Part shown: positions 1 through 9,310 of the stretch, one piece after another
Layout: each line of letters starts with the position of its first letter
How positions within the stretch are numbered: position 1 is the stretch's first letter
Program-made: the position numbers and the translations under genes
The notes under the pieces: generated by a model
The model's database searches: none
Seen by the model: the letters and a program-made list of their open reading frames with translations, nothing else
What the model was told of the DNA's origin: nothing
Assembly (NCBI RefSeq): GCF_014287635.1
Contig: NZ_JACOPH010000004.1
Location: 62,001-126,000 of the forward strand
DNA from: Roseburia zhanii
GTDB taxonomy: Bacteria > Bacillota > Clostridia > Lachnospirales > Lachnospiraceae
Direction: 5' to 3'
Length of the DNA stretch: 64,000 bases

Positions 1-340
1 GTTCCTCTAAGAAATGATACTGTTTTTCCAAACGCATCGGGAGTGAAATATCATCTGCATCCATACGCGCAATGTATATTCCATTCGCATAATGAATGCA
101 CTCATTTAAGCTGTGTGCAAGTCCTCTGTTCTCTGTCCCTCCGATGATCCGTATACGGGAATCGAGATCGGCTAGTCCTTTGATATATTTTGCTGCATCA
201 GGATGTGAACCATCATCAAAGATAATAAATTCAAAATCTTCCCATGTCTGGTCTAAGATGGAGCGTACTGCATTTTTCAGTGCAGTGACATTCCATTGGT
301 TGTATACGCCCATAATGACGGATATCTTTGGTTTTTGCAT
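1..340 (-). CDS. Family 2 glycosyltransferase, N-terminal part (gene runs off the window)
   Basis: About 113 codons are present; the C-terminus lies outside the left edge. The N-terminus reads MQKPKISVIMGVYNQ, the usual first beta-strand of a GT-A fold, followed by an IIFDDGS motif (nucleotide-binding DDGS) and, near the edge, ARMDADDIS, the DxD-type metal-binding loop of GT2 enzymes. Such enzymes transfer a sugar from a nucleotide-sugar at the cytoplasmic face of the membrane, typically during polysaccharide or glycan assembly. The start ATG has a modest purine-rich site (agaagtgg) about 7 nt upstream. It follows the next glycosyltransferase by 36 nt and is probably in the same transcription unit. 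Donor and acceptor cannot be told. Confidence 0.85.
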   Translation of the reverse strand, partial: MQKPKISVIMGVYNQWNVTALKNAVRSILDQTWEDFEFIIFDDGSHPDAAKYIKGLADLDSRIRIIGGTENRGLAHSLNECIHYANGIYIARMDADDISLPMRLEKQYHFLEE

Positions 341-376
341 AATGTCCACTTCTCTTTCTCTGTTTTGCAGCGGCAC

Positions 377-1522
377 TTACAGATGGGACTCTGCCTCTTT
401 ATAAATGCTTTTCATGGTCTTTTCTACTTCTTCGATAGTAAATGGCTGTGCGGATTTTCTGCACACAGAAGAAAACTCTATCCGCAGTATTGTATCTGTA
501 TATAACTTTCTGATCGCCTCTGCAAATGCTTCTGTATCACCGGCATGACAGATGAGTGCATTCTTTCCTTCTTTTGCATACTCTCTGGTTCCACGGTTAT
601 CTGCCACGATCAATGGCACTTCGCATAACAATGCTTCGATCGCTGCAATACCTAAACCTTCCCGATAGGAAGGAAATGCAAAACAGTCCGCTGTCTGTAA
701 TACTTCCGGCATATCCATCCGGTAGCCTAACAGATGTACCTGCTGTTCTAAATGGTGCTCCCGGATCAGTGCTCTTAAGACGGCTTCATTCGTACCTTTT
801 CCACAGATACTATAATGTATCTTCGGATTTTTCAGTTTTGCGACCGCTTCAATGATCACTTTCTGGTTCTTATTATGATTTAATTCTGCTGCTGTTACTA
901 TATGAAAGGCATCTTGCGGGATGCCTAGTTCTTTTCGTTTTTCCTGATCGATCTGTTTTTTTGGTGCAAAACGGTTCTTATCCACACCGACACCATGAAT
1001 CTGCGATACTTTTCCACCTTTTTTCAAATGAAATCTCTCTGCCCGCAGATAATCTTCCCTGTTGATCGTAATGATCTGGTCGGTCAGATGGGCTAATATC
1101 CGTTCTGCCAGATAAAATAACATCCAGTTTAAAAGTGGTGCTCCTTTATAAAAATGAAATCCATGTGCCGTATAGATCACATACGGTTTTTTTTTGCTGA
1201 TGGCTGCTGCCATACGTGCGGTCACGCCGCCCATCGGATTATGGCAATGCACCATATCTATGTTATTTTCATCAATAATCGTTTTGATCTGTTTTATGGT
1301 TCTTTGATTTTTTACGAATTTTGTGGGACTTTTTTCAATATCAATCTGATGTGTGATAATTCCCTGTGTTAATAATTCTTCCCTGTCAAATGTATAAATG
1401 GGATTTGTAAAATTAGATGCATAATGGATCTCAAATCCCATCTCTTTTAAAATCTTCGTATCATTTTTTTCAAACTGTGGCAGAAAACCACTGATTGTTG
1501 TTACAAACAAAACTTTTTTCAT
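377..1522 (-). CDS. Family 4 (GT-B) glycosyltransferase
   Basis: A 381-residue GT-B enzyme, the usual length for GT4. The N-terminal acceptor-side Rossmann domain has MKKVLFVTTISGFLPQFEKN, then VHCHNPMGGV (about residues 87-96). The C-terminal half carries VTAAELNHNKNQKVIIEAV and the donor-binding stretch FPSYREGLGIAAIEAL with the EX7E-type glutamates, near residues 285-300. Expected role: retaining sugar transfer from a nucleotide-sugar in capsule or exopolysaccharide synthesis. The reading frame is open 11 codons further upstream, but the ATG at 1522 is chosen because it begins the canonical beta-strand and has aggat about 7 nt ahead. Its neighbours (GT2, LCP protein) support an envelope-glycan role; the sugar is unknown. 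Confidence 0.9.
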   Translation of the reverse strand: MKKVLFVTTISGFLPQFEKNDTKILKEMGFEIHYASNFTNPIYTFDREELLTQGIITHQIDIEKSPTKFVKNQRTIKQIKTIIDENNIDMVHCHNPMGGVTARMAAAISKKKPYVIYTAHGFHFYKGAPLLNWMLFYLAERILAHLTDQIITINREDYLRAERFHLKKGGKVSQIHGVGVDKNRFAPKKQIDQEKRKELGIPQDAFHIVTAAELNHNKNQKVIIEAVAKLKNPKIHYSICGKGTNEAVLRALIREHHLEQQVHLLGYRMDMPEVLQTADCFAFPSYREGLGIAAIEALLCEVPLIVADNRGTREYAKEGKNALICHAGDTEAFAEAIRKLYTDTILRIEFSSVCRKSAQPFTIEEVEKTMKSIYKEAESHL

Positions 1523-1572
1523 ATCAGATATCCTGTTTATATAAGTGTTTTTCACTTACAAATTTCCAGATT

Positions 1573-1598
1573 ACCGGCAGGATATTTCACCTGCCGGT
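1573..1598. terminator. Hairpin between surface-protein gene and glycosyltransferase
   Basis: ACCGGCAGG and CCTGCCGGT form a perfect 9-bp stem with an 8-nt loop. The T-run (tttttcc) follows on the plus strand, whereas the flanking genes are on the minus strand. It may therefore be a weak terminator or an mRNA-stabilising hairpin after the surface-protein gene rather than a classical minus-strand terminator. Confidence 0.45.
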
Positions 1599-1644
1599 TT
1601 TTCCGGATCTCCTTACTTACCACATAGTATTTGGAAAATTATCA

Positions 1645-2325
1645 TTATGCAAAATATTTCTTACCGCAGACTGCTGCACCTGCGATACCAATGAGTACAA
1701 CAAACATTGCTGCCGGTACGGCATTTCCGGTTTTTGGTGCTGCTTTTACATCCGTAACGTCAAGTTTTACGATAGAGATCGGTGACAGGCTTGGTGTAGC
1801 AAATGTCACTTTTCCGCTTGCAACGCTGTCTGGTGCGATCGTATCCCATGAAGTTCCGTTGTAATGCAGTACTGCAATCATATCACCTGACTTGATATCT
1901 GTATGTTTCAGTGTGACTACATAATTGCCATTTGCATCTTTTTCTGCTGATGCAGGATTGACTTCTACTACAGTAAGCAGCTCTGCCGTAACTTTTTTAG
2001 ACGGATCTGCTGCTGCCTGTGTCAATGTGCTGTTATTTAACAGTTTTCCTGTTGCTGCAACGTCATTTAACAGATTGTTCTGTGCTGCAACTGTCGCTGC
2101 TGATACGATCGTATCGGAAACTGCTGCCACATCATATCCGGCATCTGCTGTGGTTGCAGCTGCATATTCTGCTGCTGTGGCAAGAACTTTCACAGATGTT
2201 GTTGCTGCCTGTCCGCTCGCTGCTGCTTCCACCGTGCTTGTTGTAGGACTTGCTGCTGATACCGTGAGTGTTCCCATCGTAAGTACCATCATGGCACTTA
2301 ATACTGCTAAAACTTTTTTCTTCAT
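1645..2325 (-). CDS. Small secreted Ala/Thr-rich protein with C-terminal PKTGN sorting signal
   Basis: The product is 226 residues. The start at 2325 is fixed by a strong aggaggaac site; the frame is open upstream. Residues 1-25 are a signal peptide (MKKKVLAVLSAMMVLTMGTL, then VSAA). The mature part is rich in Ala, Thr and Val, with a C-terminal beta-rich section (ALKHT-like strands, VLHYNGTSWDTIAPDS). The end has APKTGNA, a hydrophobic run (VPAAMFVVLIGIAGAAVC) and GKKYFA, the tripartite layout of a sortase substrate with PKTGN in place of LPxTG. Two genes upstream in transcription order lies a class B sortase, so it is probably the anchored substrate. The function of the mature domain is unknown; this protein type is common in Lachnospiraceae (from memory). 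Confidence 0.8.
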   Translation of the reverse strand: MKKKVLAVLSAMMVLTMGTLTVSAASPTTSTVEAAASGQAATTSVKVLATAAEYAAATTADAGYDVAAVSDTIVSAATVAAQNNLLNDVAATGKLLNNSTLTQAAADPSKKVTAELLTVVEVNPASAEKDANGNYVVTLKHTDIKSGDMIAVLHYNGTSWDTIAPDSVASGKVTFATPSLSPISIVKLDVTDVKAAPKTGNAVPAAMFVVLIGIAGAAVCGKKYFA

Positions 2326-2396
2326 ATATTCAGTTCCTCCTTTCCTCTTATCCATGTGGTTATATCAAATCAAGGATAGTTCCCCAATGAGATATC

Positions 2397-3482
2397 TTAT
2401 TTTTCGACCGGCTCATAAAAGAGCTCTACGATCAATTCCTCTAATGCATCCTCATCTACATAAAATTCTTCAAAACGGTTGCCTTGTATCGTTTCTCCCT
2501 TCAGGGAATAGATATCTTCCATATCAAATGTATAGCCGGATGCCTCCGTTGCCAGATAGATACAGCTGCCTGCATCAATATCTGTGACCATATATTTCTG
2601 TGCGATCTTATATAATTTTGCCGCTGTCCTTACATCCGATACCGAAGCACTTTTTGCTTTTGCTAAAAATGTTGTCAGATATTGTTTCTGTCTTTGCAGA
2701 CGCTGTTCACTCGAATCAAATACATTCTCATTCCGAAGTCTTATGTACCAGTATGCCTTTTCTCCGGATAAAGTCACAACATCACCCTGATGTAAGTTCA
2801 TATCATATTCAGGATAAATGATATCATCTAAAACCTCTACCTCAATTCCACCGACTGCATCATTTAATTCCGGTATCGCATCCATACTGATCGCCGCATA
2901 GGCATCGATTGAAATATTATGGAACATACGGGAAACGGCTTTGACCTGATATTCACAGCTTTCGGTTCCACCATATCCATAGCCATGCTGTAAACAGATC
3001 TGCTTTTTAAAAATGCCCTCGTAATTTCCTGTCTCATCCCACACATCTATATCCGCCATGGCATTCCGGTTGATCGCTATGATATCTGTTTTCTTCATGT
3101 GCGGATTTAACAGGATCAAAAATAATGCATCTGCCTGTCCACCATTGTAATAACTGCCTTCTTCTGCTGACCAGCTATTGCCGCCGACTTCTGTATAGGT
3201 TTCGTCATCGATCCCCATCACCAGGATTGTTGTCAGATCTTCATTCAATGCATAGATCTTATCCTTATATGAGATCTGATTCCCTTTTAGATCATCTGCT
3301 TTATCTCCGATATTTGTGATCTTATCTGTTACGACAGCGGGTGTTGTCATTTTTTCTTTTCCCATGCTGCGTAATAGTACAACGATCCCTGCAATGACTA
3401 CAATGATGCAGATGATCGTGAGCACAGCTGTTGCGGTGATACTCATCTTCTTTTTCTTCACTGTATCTGTCTGTTCAAGCAT
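2397..3482 (-). CDS. LytR-CpsA-Psr (LCP) family protein
   Basis: A 361-residue protein: short cytoplasmic N-terminus with KKKK, one membrane segment at about residues 14-37, then an extracellular LCP domain from about residue 70. Family signatures seen are ILVMGIDD, GGQADALFLILL (metal and phosphate-binding Asp) and IAINRNAMADIDV (Arg of the pyrophosphate site). LCP enzymes transfer lipid-linked glycopolymers to peptidoglycan, or sometimes glycans to proteins, at the outer face of the membrane. The start has AGGAGG 6 nt upstream. It is 21 nt downstream of the sortase stop and 70 nt upstream of the PKTGN surface protein, so the three probably form one envelope module. Whether the acceptor is peptidoglycan or protein cannot be told. 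Confidence 0.88.
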   Translation of the reverse strand: MLEQTDTVKKKKMSITATAVLTIICIIVVIAGIVVLLRSMGKEKMTTPAVVTDKITNIGDKADDLKGNQISYKDKIYALNEDLTTILVMGIDDETYTEVGGNSWSAEEGSYYNGGQADALFLILLNPHMKKTDIIAINRNAMADIDVWDETGNYEGIFKKQICLQHGYGYGGTESCEYQVKAVSRMFHNISIDAYAAISMDAIPELNDAVGGIEVEVLDDIIYPEYDMNLHQGDVVTLSGEKAYWYIRLRNENVFDSSEQRLQRQKQYLTTFLAKAKSASVSDVRTAAKLYKIAQKYMVTDIDAGSCIYLATEASGYTFDMEDIYSLKGETIQGNRFEEFYVDEDALEELIVELFYEPVEK

Positions 3483-3503
3483 CCGTTTCCTCCTGAAATC
3501 CTC

Positions 3504-4328
3504 TTATTCTGCGGCATCTTTATTTAACAAAACACCGGTCACTAAAAAACGAAGGTCCGAATCATGGTCAGAGGTACAGGTAGATAAGGTTAGTATCTTA
3601 TCTTCTGTCGTAACCGCAATGTCATTTCTGACATTTGCAACTCTGTCTGTCGTTTCATATATGTGCTTTAAATAATCCGCATACACATATTCATTCGTAT
3701 AATCAAAATTATCCAACAGGTGGATCGCTCTATACTCATATGCTGCGAACACCTGATAGACAAGTACTTTATCCGGTGTATAAATAAAGATATAGTTGTC
3801 TTTTGCAAAGAAATCTTTGTCTTCAAAATTATGCAGGGATGAAAACATCATTCCCTTGCTTGCACCTTTGCTGATATTGTGACCGTTGATCACTGTATGG
3901 ATATCTGTGAAATCTTTGGAATTATAATCTTCTGTATAGATACAGCCCGGCAATCCTTCGCTGCCATCAAGATTGTGATTTAAGTAATATTCATTATCTG
4001 TTTCATGCCGGAGTATGGGATAATCTACATCTGTACCCGGCACATAGATCCATGCATAAATATCTTTGTTCTGATCCTTAAGTTCTGCCCAGTCTAAATT
4101 CTTCTCCGGTATCCCGATCCCTTGTAAGGCATCTTCTGTTTCTGCCTGCTGTATCAGAACAGCTTCTGTTGTTTCAACCGGTTCATTGACTGCTTCCACT
4201 GTCTGCTCTAATGTGTCTTTCGCCTGTTTTTCACTCTGTCCCTGCCATAACAGCAAAACGATCCCTGCTAATGCGATGACCACGAATATAATCAGTAGAT
4301 ACAGCCAGACTTTTTTCTTCTTTTCCAT
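3504..4328 (-). CDS. srtB: Class B sortase
   Basis: A 274-residue membrane-anchored transpeptidase: cytoplasmic MEKKKK, one membrane segment at residues about 7-29, a linker rich in Glu, Thr and Val, then the sortase domain. Catalytic features are visible: His in VINGHNISKG, Cys in TLSTCTSD and Arg in DLRFLVTGV. The TLSTC spacing and the domain insertion (YILNHNLDGS equivalents) fit class B. Sortases cleave a C-terminal sorting motif and join the protein to the cell wall or another protein. The likely substrate is the PKTGN protein encoded just downstream (1645-2325). RBS gaggaag is 5 nt before the ATG. Confidence 0.9.
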   Translation of the reverse strand: MEKKKKVWLYLLIIFVVIALAGIVLLLWQGQSEKQAKDTLEQTVEAVNEPVETTEAVLIQQAETEDALQGIGIPEKNLDWAELKDQNKDIYAWIYVPGTDVDYPILRHETDNEYYLNHNLDGSEGLPGCIYTEDYNSKDFTDIHTVINGHNISKGASKGMMFSSLHNFEDKDFFAKDNYIFIYTPDKVLVYQVFAAYEYRAIHLLDNFDYTNEYVYADYLKHIYETTDRVANVRNDIAVTTEDKILTLSTCTSDHDSDLRFLVTGVLLNKDAAE

Positions 4329-4441
4329 AGAACTTCCTCTCTCATCTGACTTTTGTTTCTGTCAGACGAAAATTGTATAACTCATCTTAAAATTATATAT
4401 AATTTTACCATCTACTACGATCCATTGTCAATAAAACCGGG

Positions 4442-4564
4442 CATAGTGTTAGCTATCGTGTGATTACAGCTCTGCCTCGTAGAGGCATTTTAAATGGGCT
4501 GTAACCGTTGCTGGTCACACTGTTAGGTGTGAACAGTAACTCAAGCTTGCGTCTGAACAGTAAC
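4442..4564. repeat. MITE-like intergenic element, partial or rearranged copy
   Basis: From catagtgtta to the second cagtaac this stretch matches, with few changes, the reverse complement of the element at 35287-35433, including gcctcgtagaggcatttt and gctggtcacact. One end has GTTGCTGGTCACACT paired with AGGTGTGAACAGTAAC. A second copy of the terminal block (caagcttgcgtctgaacagtaac) follows directly, and the other end of the element is missing. It is therefore a rearranged copy without a recognisable target duplication. Confidence 0.8.
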
Positions 4565-4604
4565 GGAGAGCCTCCACATATATTGTAATGTGGAAGCTCT
4601 CCTA
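4565..4604. terminator. Hairpin downstream of the MerR-like gene
   Basis: GGAGAG-CTCCACAT and ATGTGGAAGCTCTCC form a long stem with an 8-nt loop, 12 nt after the stop of the MerR-like gene. The minus strand lacks a T-run after it because the repeat element abuts, so efficiency is uncertain. Confidence 0.5.
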
Positions 4605-4616
4605 TCTTCATCTCTT

Positions 4617-5243
4617 TTATGTAGTTGCTTCTTTTTTCGCAAACAGGCGGTGCGTCTCTTTCTTTTTCGTACTGCCTTTTAGCTTTCTTGTATTTAATTC
4701 CCGGATTGCCGTATCTAACTTACGGAAACGTTCTTCTTCCTGTTCGTCCTGCTCCCGCATCAGGTAATTCATCTCTTTTAGGACACGGTCACCAACATTC
4801 TCACCGACTTCTCTGCCGAGTGCCTGATTATTTTCTGCCAGAGCCTCTTTTACAATACCGCTCATAAGCAGCCGGAACTGTGCCATTTTATCTTCATAAG
4901 CCTTCTCGTTAGAAACAGCAGATGCATGTCTTGCTTCTGCCATATTCCGCTGTGGCTGGCTAAGTTCATAATTCTCTGTCATAGCCTGCGATGTCAGTGC
5001 GGCGGCTTCTTCCGGATTTTTTCCACTCTGGATCACCATCTTGATTGCTTTTAACTGGTAACCCTGTTCTTTCAACTCTTTTATCTTAAGGAACTGCTGT
5101 ATGTTTTCTTTCGTATAATAGCGATGCCCCATTTCATTACGCGGAATCTCAAGTTCTAATTCTTCTTCCCAGTAACGCAGTACATGTGCTTCTACTTTCA
5201 CCATGTTAGCGGCATCTGAAATCATATAGCGTAGCTTGTCCAA
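4617..5243 (-). CDS. MerR-like helix-turn-helix protein
   Basis: A 208-residue protein with an N-terminal MerR-type winged helix: YMISDAANMVKVEAHVLRYW (recognition region), then RNEMGHRYYTKENIQQF (wing) and KELKEQGYQLKAIK. The C-terminal 100 residues are charged and probably coiled coil (EQDEQEEERFRKLDTAIREL), ending in a basic KGSTKKKETHR tail. There is no Cys-based effector pocket, so it is not a classical metal or oxidative MerR; RacA-like DNA-binding proteins have this layout. The start is a TTG at 5243, preceded by AGGAGG at 8 nt; no ATG fits. It lies downstream of dnaB with a 140-nt gap. Its target is unknown. Confidence 0.8.
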   Translation of the reverse strand: MDKLRYMISDAANMVKVEAHVLRYWEEELELEIPRNEMGHRYYTKENIQQFLKIKELKEQGYQLKAIKMVIQSGKNPEEAAALTSQAMTENYELSQPQRNMAEARHASAVSNEKAYEDKMAQFRLLMSGIVKEALAENNQALGREVGENVGDRVLKEMNYLMREQDEQEEERFRKLDTAIRELNTRKLKGSTKKKETHRLFAKKEATT

Positions 5244-5384
5244 ATGAACTGCCTCCTTCCTCTCCTACTTATTATAGAGGAGAATCGCCGGATTCGCAAT
5301 GAATTTTGGTCGGGCAGTTTCGACATAATACTATATGATGTCTGTTCTCTCATATGCCAGCAAACAGCCATTTTTTGCAATTTT

Positions 5385-6716
<1,332 letters not shown>

Positions 6717-6731
6717 GATTCTTCCTTACTT

Positions 6732-7178
6732 TTATTCTCCACTGACATGTACCCGTAAAATACCGGTTACTTTTGCATGAAGACGGATCGGTACTTCGTG
6801 GGTACCGAGAGTTTTTATGGATTCTTCTAACTGCATCTTCTTCTTATCAAGATCAAGACCTAACTGTGCTTTAGCAGCGGCAGAGATTTCTTTTGTAGAA
6901 ACAGAACCAAACGTTTTTCCGCCCTCCCCTGTTTTTATCTTCACTTCGACTTTTAAATCTTCTAATTTCTTTGCTAATTCTTTTGCAGCTTCAAGATTTT
7001 CTTCTTCTACTTTCTGATGGTGTTTATTCTGTAATTTCAGATCATTTAAGTTTTTATTATTGGCTTCAACAGCTAATTTTTTACTGAAAAGTACGTTTCT
7101 TGCGTATGCATCATTTGCATTTACAACTTCACCTTTTTTTCCTAATGATTTCACATCTTCTAATAAGATTACTTTCAT
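6732..7178 (-). CDS. rplI: 50S ribosomal protein bL9
   Basis: A 148-residue L9 of normal length. The N-domain has MKVILLEDVKSLGKKGEVVN and YARNVLFSKKLAVEAN, followed by the long connecting helix (about residues 41-75) and the C-domain with TGEGGKTFGSVSTKEI. It binds 23S rRNA near the L1 stalk and helps maintain reading frame. The ATG overlaps the gdpP stop by 4 nt (ATGA), so the two are translationally coupled. Confidence 0.97.
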   Translation of the reverse strand: MKVILLEDVKSLGKKGEVVNANDAYARNVLFSKKLAVEANNKNLNDLKLQNKHHQKVEEENLEAAKELAKKLEDLKVEVKIKTGEGGKTFGSVSTKEISAAAKAQLGLDLDKKKMQLEESIKTLGTHEVPIRLHAKVTGILRVHVSGE

Positions 7179-9223
7179 AGTTCGATTTCTCCTTCCTCAA
7201 GCATTTCATCTATTGTATCCTGTAATTTTACTTTTGCTTCTGATAACGTACAATCTGCTAACTGTGCTCCGGCTACGTTCAGATGACCACCGCCGCCTAA
7301 ACGTTCCATGATAAGCTGTACATTGATCTCATCGATCGATCTTGAACTGATAAAGATCCTGCCCTGATATTCTGTCAAGACAAAAGAGGCCTTGATCCCT
7401 ACGATATTTAACAATTCATCTGCTGCCTGTGCACCTACGATCGTCGGGCTGTCTACCTTGCCCGGACACATGGAAATGGCAAATGCACCTCTGTATACTT
7501 CTGCATGACGTACGATCTCTGCCCGCATCTTATAAGATGCCATATCGTTCCGCAGTAACTTACGGACTCTCGTCACTTCTGCACCGCATCTGCGCAGATA
7601 AGCTGCTGCCTCAAATGTACGCACGCCTGTTTTCGTCATAAAATTATTTGTATCGATCAGAATACCCGCATAGATACAGTCGGCTTCGCAGGCTTCTAAT
7701 TTGATATTTTCCGTAAAATACTGCAATACCTCTGCAATCATCTCACAGGTAGAGGATGCATATGGCTCAATATAAGATAAGATCGGATTACGGATCACTT
7801 CATTGCCCTGTCTGTGATGGTCAAATACCACGATTGCATTGCCGCGCTCTAATAACTGCGGACACTCCGTATAGTTCGGACGGTTTGTATCTACGACCAT
7901 GACTAACGTATTCCGATTTAAGATCTCCATCGCACGCTCGCTGTTGACAAAAAGATCTTCCGGATATCCCTTATCCGGTGTAAAACATTCCTTTAACGGA
8001 CGTAGGGAAGATGTGACTTCATTTAATACGATCTGCGCTTTCTTGCCAAGAACCCTCGCTGCACAGTAAATACCGATCGCTGCACCAAACGAATCAACAT
8101 CACTGATATGATGTCCCATGATCATGACATTATCACGGCTCTCTAAAGTTTCCCTTAACGCATGAGCCTTGACTCTCGCTTTGACACGGGTATTCTTCTC
8201 TACTGTCTTAGATTTACCACCGTAATAAGATACCTGTTCACCTTCTTTGACAACAACCTGGTCGCCACCGCGGCCTAAGGCAAGGTCGATCGCCATACGG
8301 CTGTATTCAGAATTATTGATATAATTATCTCCATTGATGCCGACACCGATACTTAAGGTGACAGCCATTTCATTTCCGACCTTGACACTCTTAACGTCTT
8401 CGATCAGACTGAACTTATCTTCTTCAAGCTGTGCTAAGTATTTGTATTTGAAAACGACGAAATACTTGTCTTTCTCTGTCTTACGCACTAATGCATCGAC
8501 TTCTGAAAAATAATTATTGACCTTTCTGTCAACTAATGCGACTAACAGGGAACGCTTTACATCTTCGATACTGTCTAATGCTTCTTCATAGTTATCGATA
8601 TAGACTAATGCTGCTACAAGTTTCTGGTCTGCGTTCTCTTTGATATAGTGGTTTAACTCCGTTTCGTCGAACAGATACAAGGCAAGAAGATACTGCTCTT
8701 TTTCTTCTGCTTCTACAATGTTGCTCTCCTCTGTCATCGACTCAAAATAAATGCGGTTCGTTTCTGCCCGAAAGATCTTATCTTCCCATACAACTTGAAA
8801 ACTGGCTTCGTTTTCTTCTTTCATAAGCTGTTCTTTTGTGATCGATGGAAAAATACTGAAAATGGACTTATGATACTCTTTTCCTTTTCCGGTAACTTCT
8901 GCAAACTTCTTATTCAGCCATAAGATCCTTCCATTTACATCTAAAAGAGCATAGGGCACTTCAAAATTATTCAGAAGCCGCTTCTGTACAGTTGCATACT
9001 GCGTGGCAAAATTGATCATTTCTCTTGTCAATACCGGCTTATTCCGCAAAAATACCATCAATACACATACAAAATAGACCAAAAGAAATGCTGTCACCAT
9101 CCCTCCGGCTCTTTTATCAAAAAAATAAATAGGAATATTTAAAAGCACTAAAAGAATCGTCAAATATAATGGCAGATATAGATAATTCCGCAGTCTGCCT
9201 TTTAATTTTAAATTCTGTTTCAT
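7175..9223 (-). CDS. gdpP: Cyclic-di-AMP phosphodiesterase GdpP
   Basis: A 682-residue protein with the complete GdpP layout: two membrane segments (about residues 14-33 and 38-58), a PAS domain (about 80-150, YALLDVNGRILWLNKKF), a degenerate GGDEF domain (about 185-320) without GGDEF signature, then DHH (GHHISDVDSFGAAIG; VVFDHHRQG) and DHHA1 (GGGGHLNVAG). The DHH-DHHA1 part hydrolyses c-di-AMP to pApA and so controls potassium, cell-wall and osmotic homeostasis; the PAS domain can bind heme in relatives. It heads the gdpP-rplI-dnaB operon. Residues needed for Mn2+ binding are present. Confidence 0.95.
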   Translation of the reverse strand: MKQNLKLKGRLRNYLYLPLYLTILLVLLNIPIYFFDKRAGGMVTAFLLVYFVCVLMVFLRNKPVLTREMINFATQYATVQKRLLNNFEVPYALLDVNGRILWLNKKFAEVTGKGKEYHKSIFSIFPSITKEQLMKEENEASFQVVWEDKIFRAETNRIYFESMTEESNIVEAEEKEQYLLALYLFDETELNHYIKENADQKLVAALVYIDNYEEALDSIEDVKRSLLVALVDRKVNNYFSEVDALVRKTEKDKYFVVFKYKYLAQLEEDKFSLIEDVKSVKVGNEMAVTLSIGVGINGDNYINNSEYSRMAIDLALGRGGDQVVVKEGEQVSYYGGKSKTVEKNTRVKARVKAHALRETLESRDNVMIMGHHISDVDSFGAAIGIYCAARVLGKKAQIVLNEVTSSLRPLKECFTPDKGYPEDLFVNSERAMEILNRNTLVMVVDTNRPNYTECPQLLERGNAIVVFDHHRQGNEVIRNPILSYIEPYASSTCEMIAEVLQYFTENIKLEACEADCIYAGILIDTNNFMTKTGVRTFEAAAYLRRCGAEVTRVRKLLRNDMASYKMRAEIVRHAEVYRGAFAISMCPGKVDSPTIVGAQAADELLNIVGIKASFVLTEYQGRIFISSRSIDEINVQLIMERLGGGGHLNVAGAQLADCTLSEAKVKLQDTIDEMLEEGEIEL

Positions 9224-9310
9224 GTTTCCTCCGCTTGCTAAGTCCTCTCTATATCTGATATACCATATGGATTATAGCATTTTTCATAACAGAGTTAAAG
9301 TATTTTTACA

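Noticed and set aside
2326..2396. Separate promoter for the PKTGN surface protein
   Set aside because: TTGATT and TAAGAG 17 nt apart are too weak to call, although the gap would allow one.
1925..2587. 220-codon open frame on the plus strand opposite the Ala/Thr-rich surface protein
   Set aside because: It is the complement of repetitive gct/gca codons of a gene with signal peptide, sorting signal and strong RBS; no site or family features on the plus strand.
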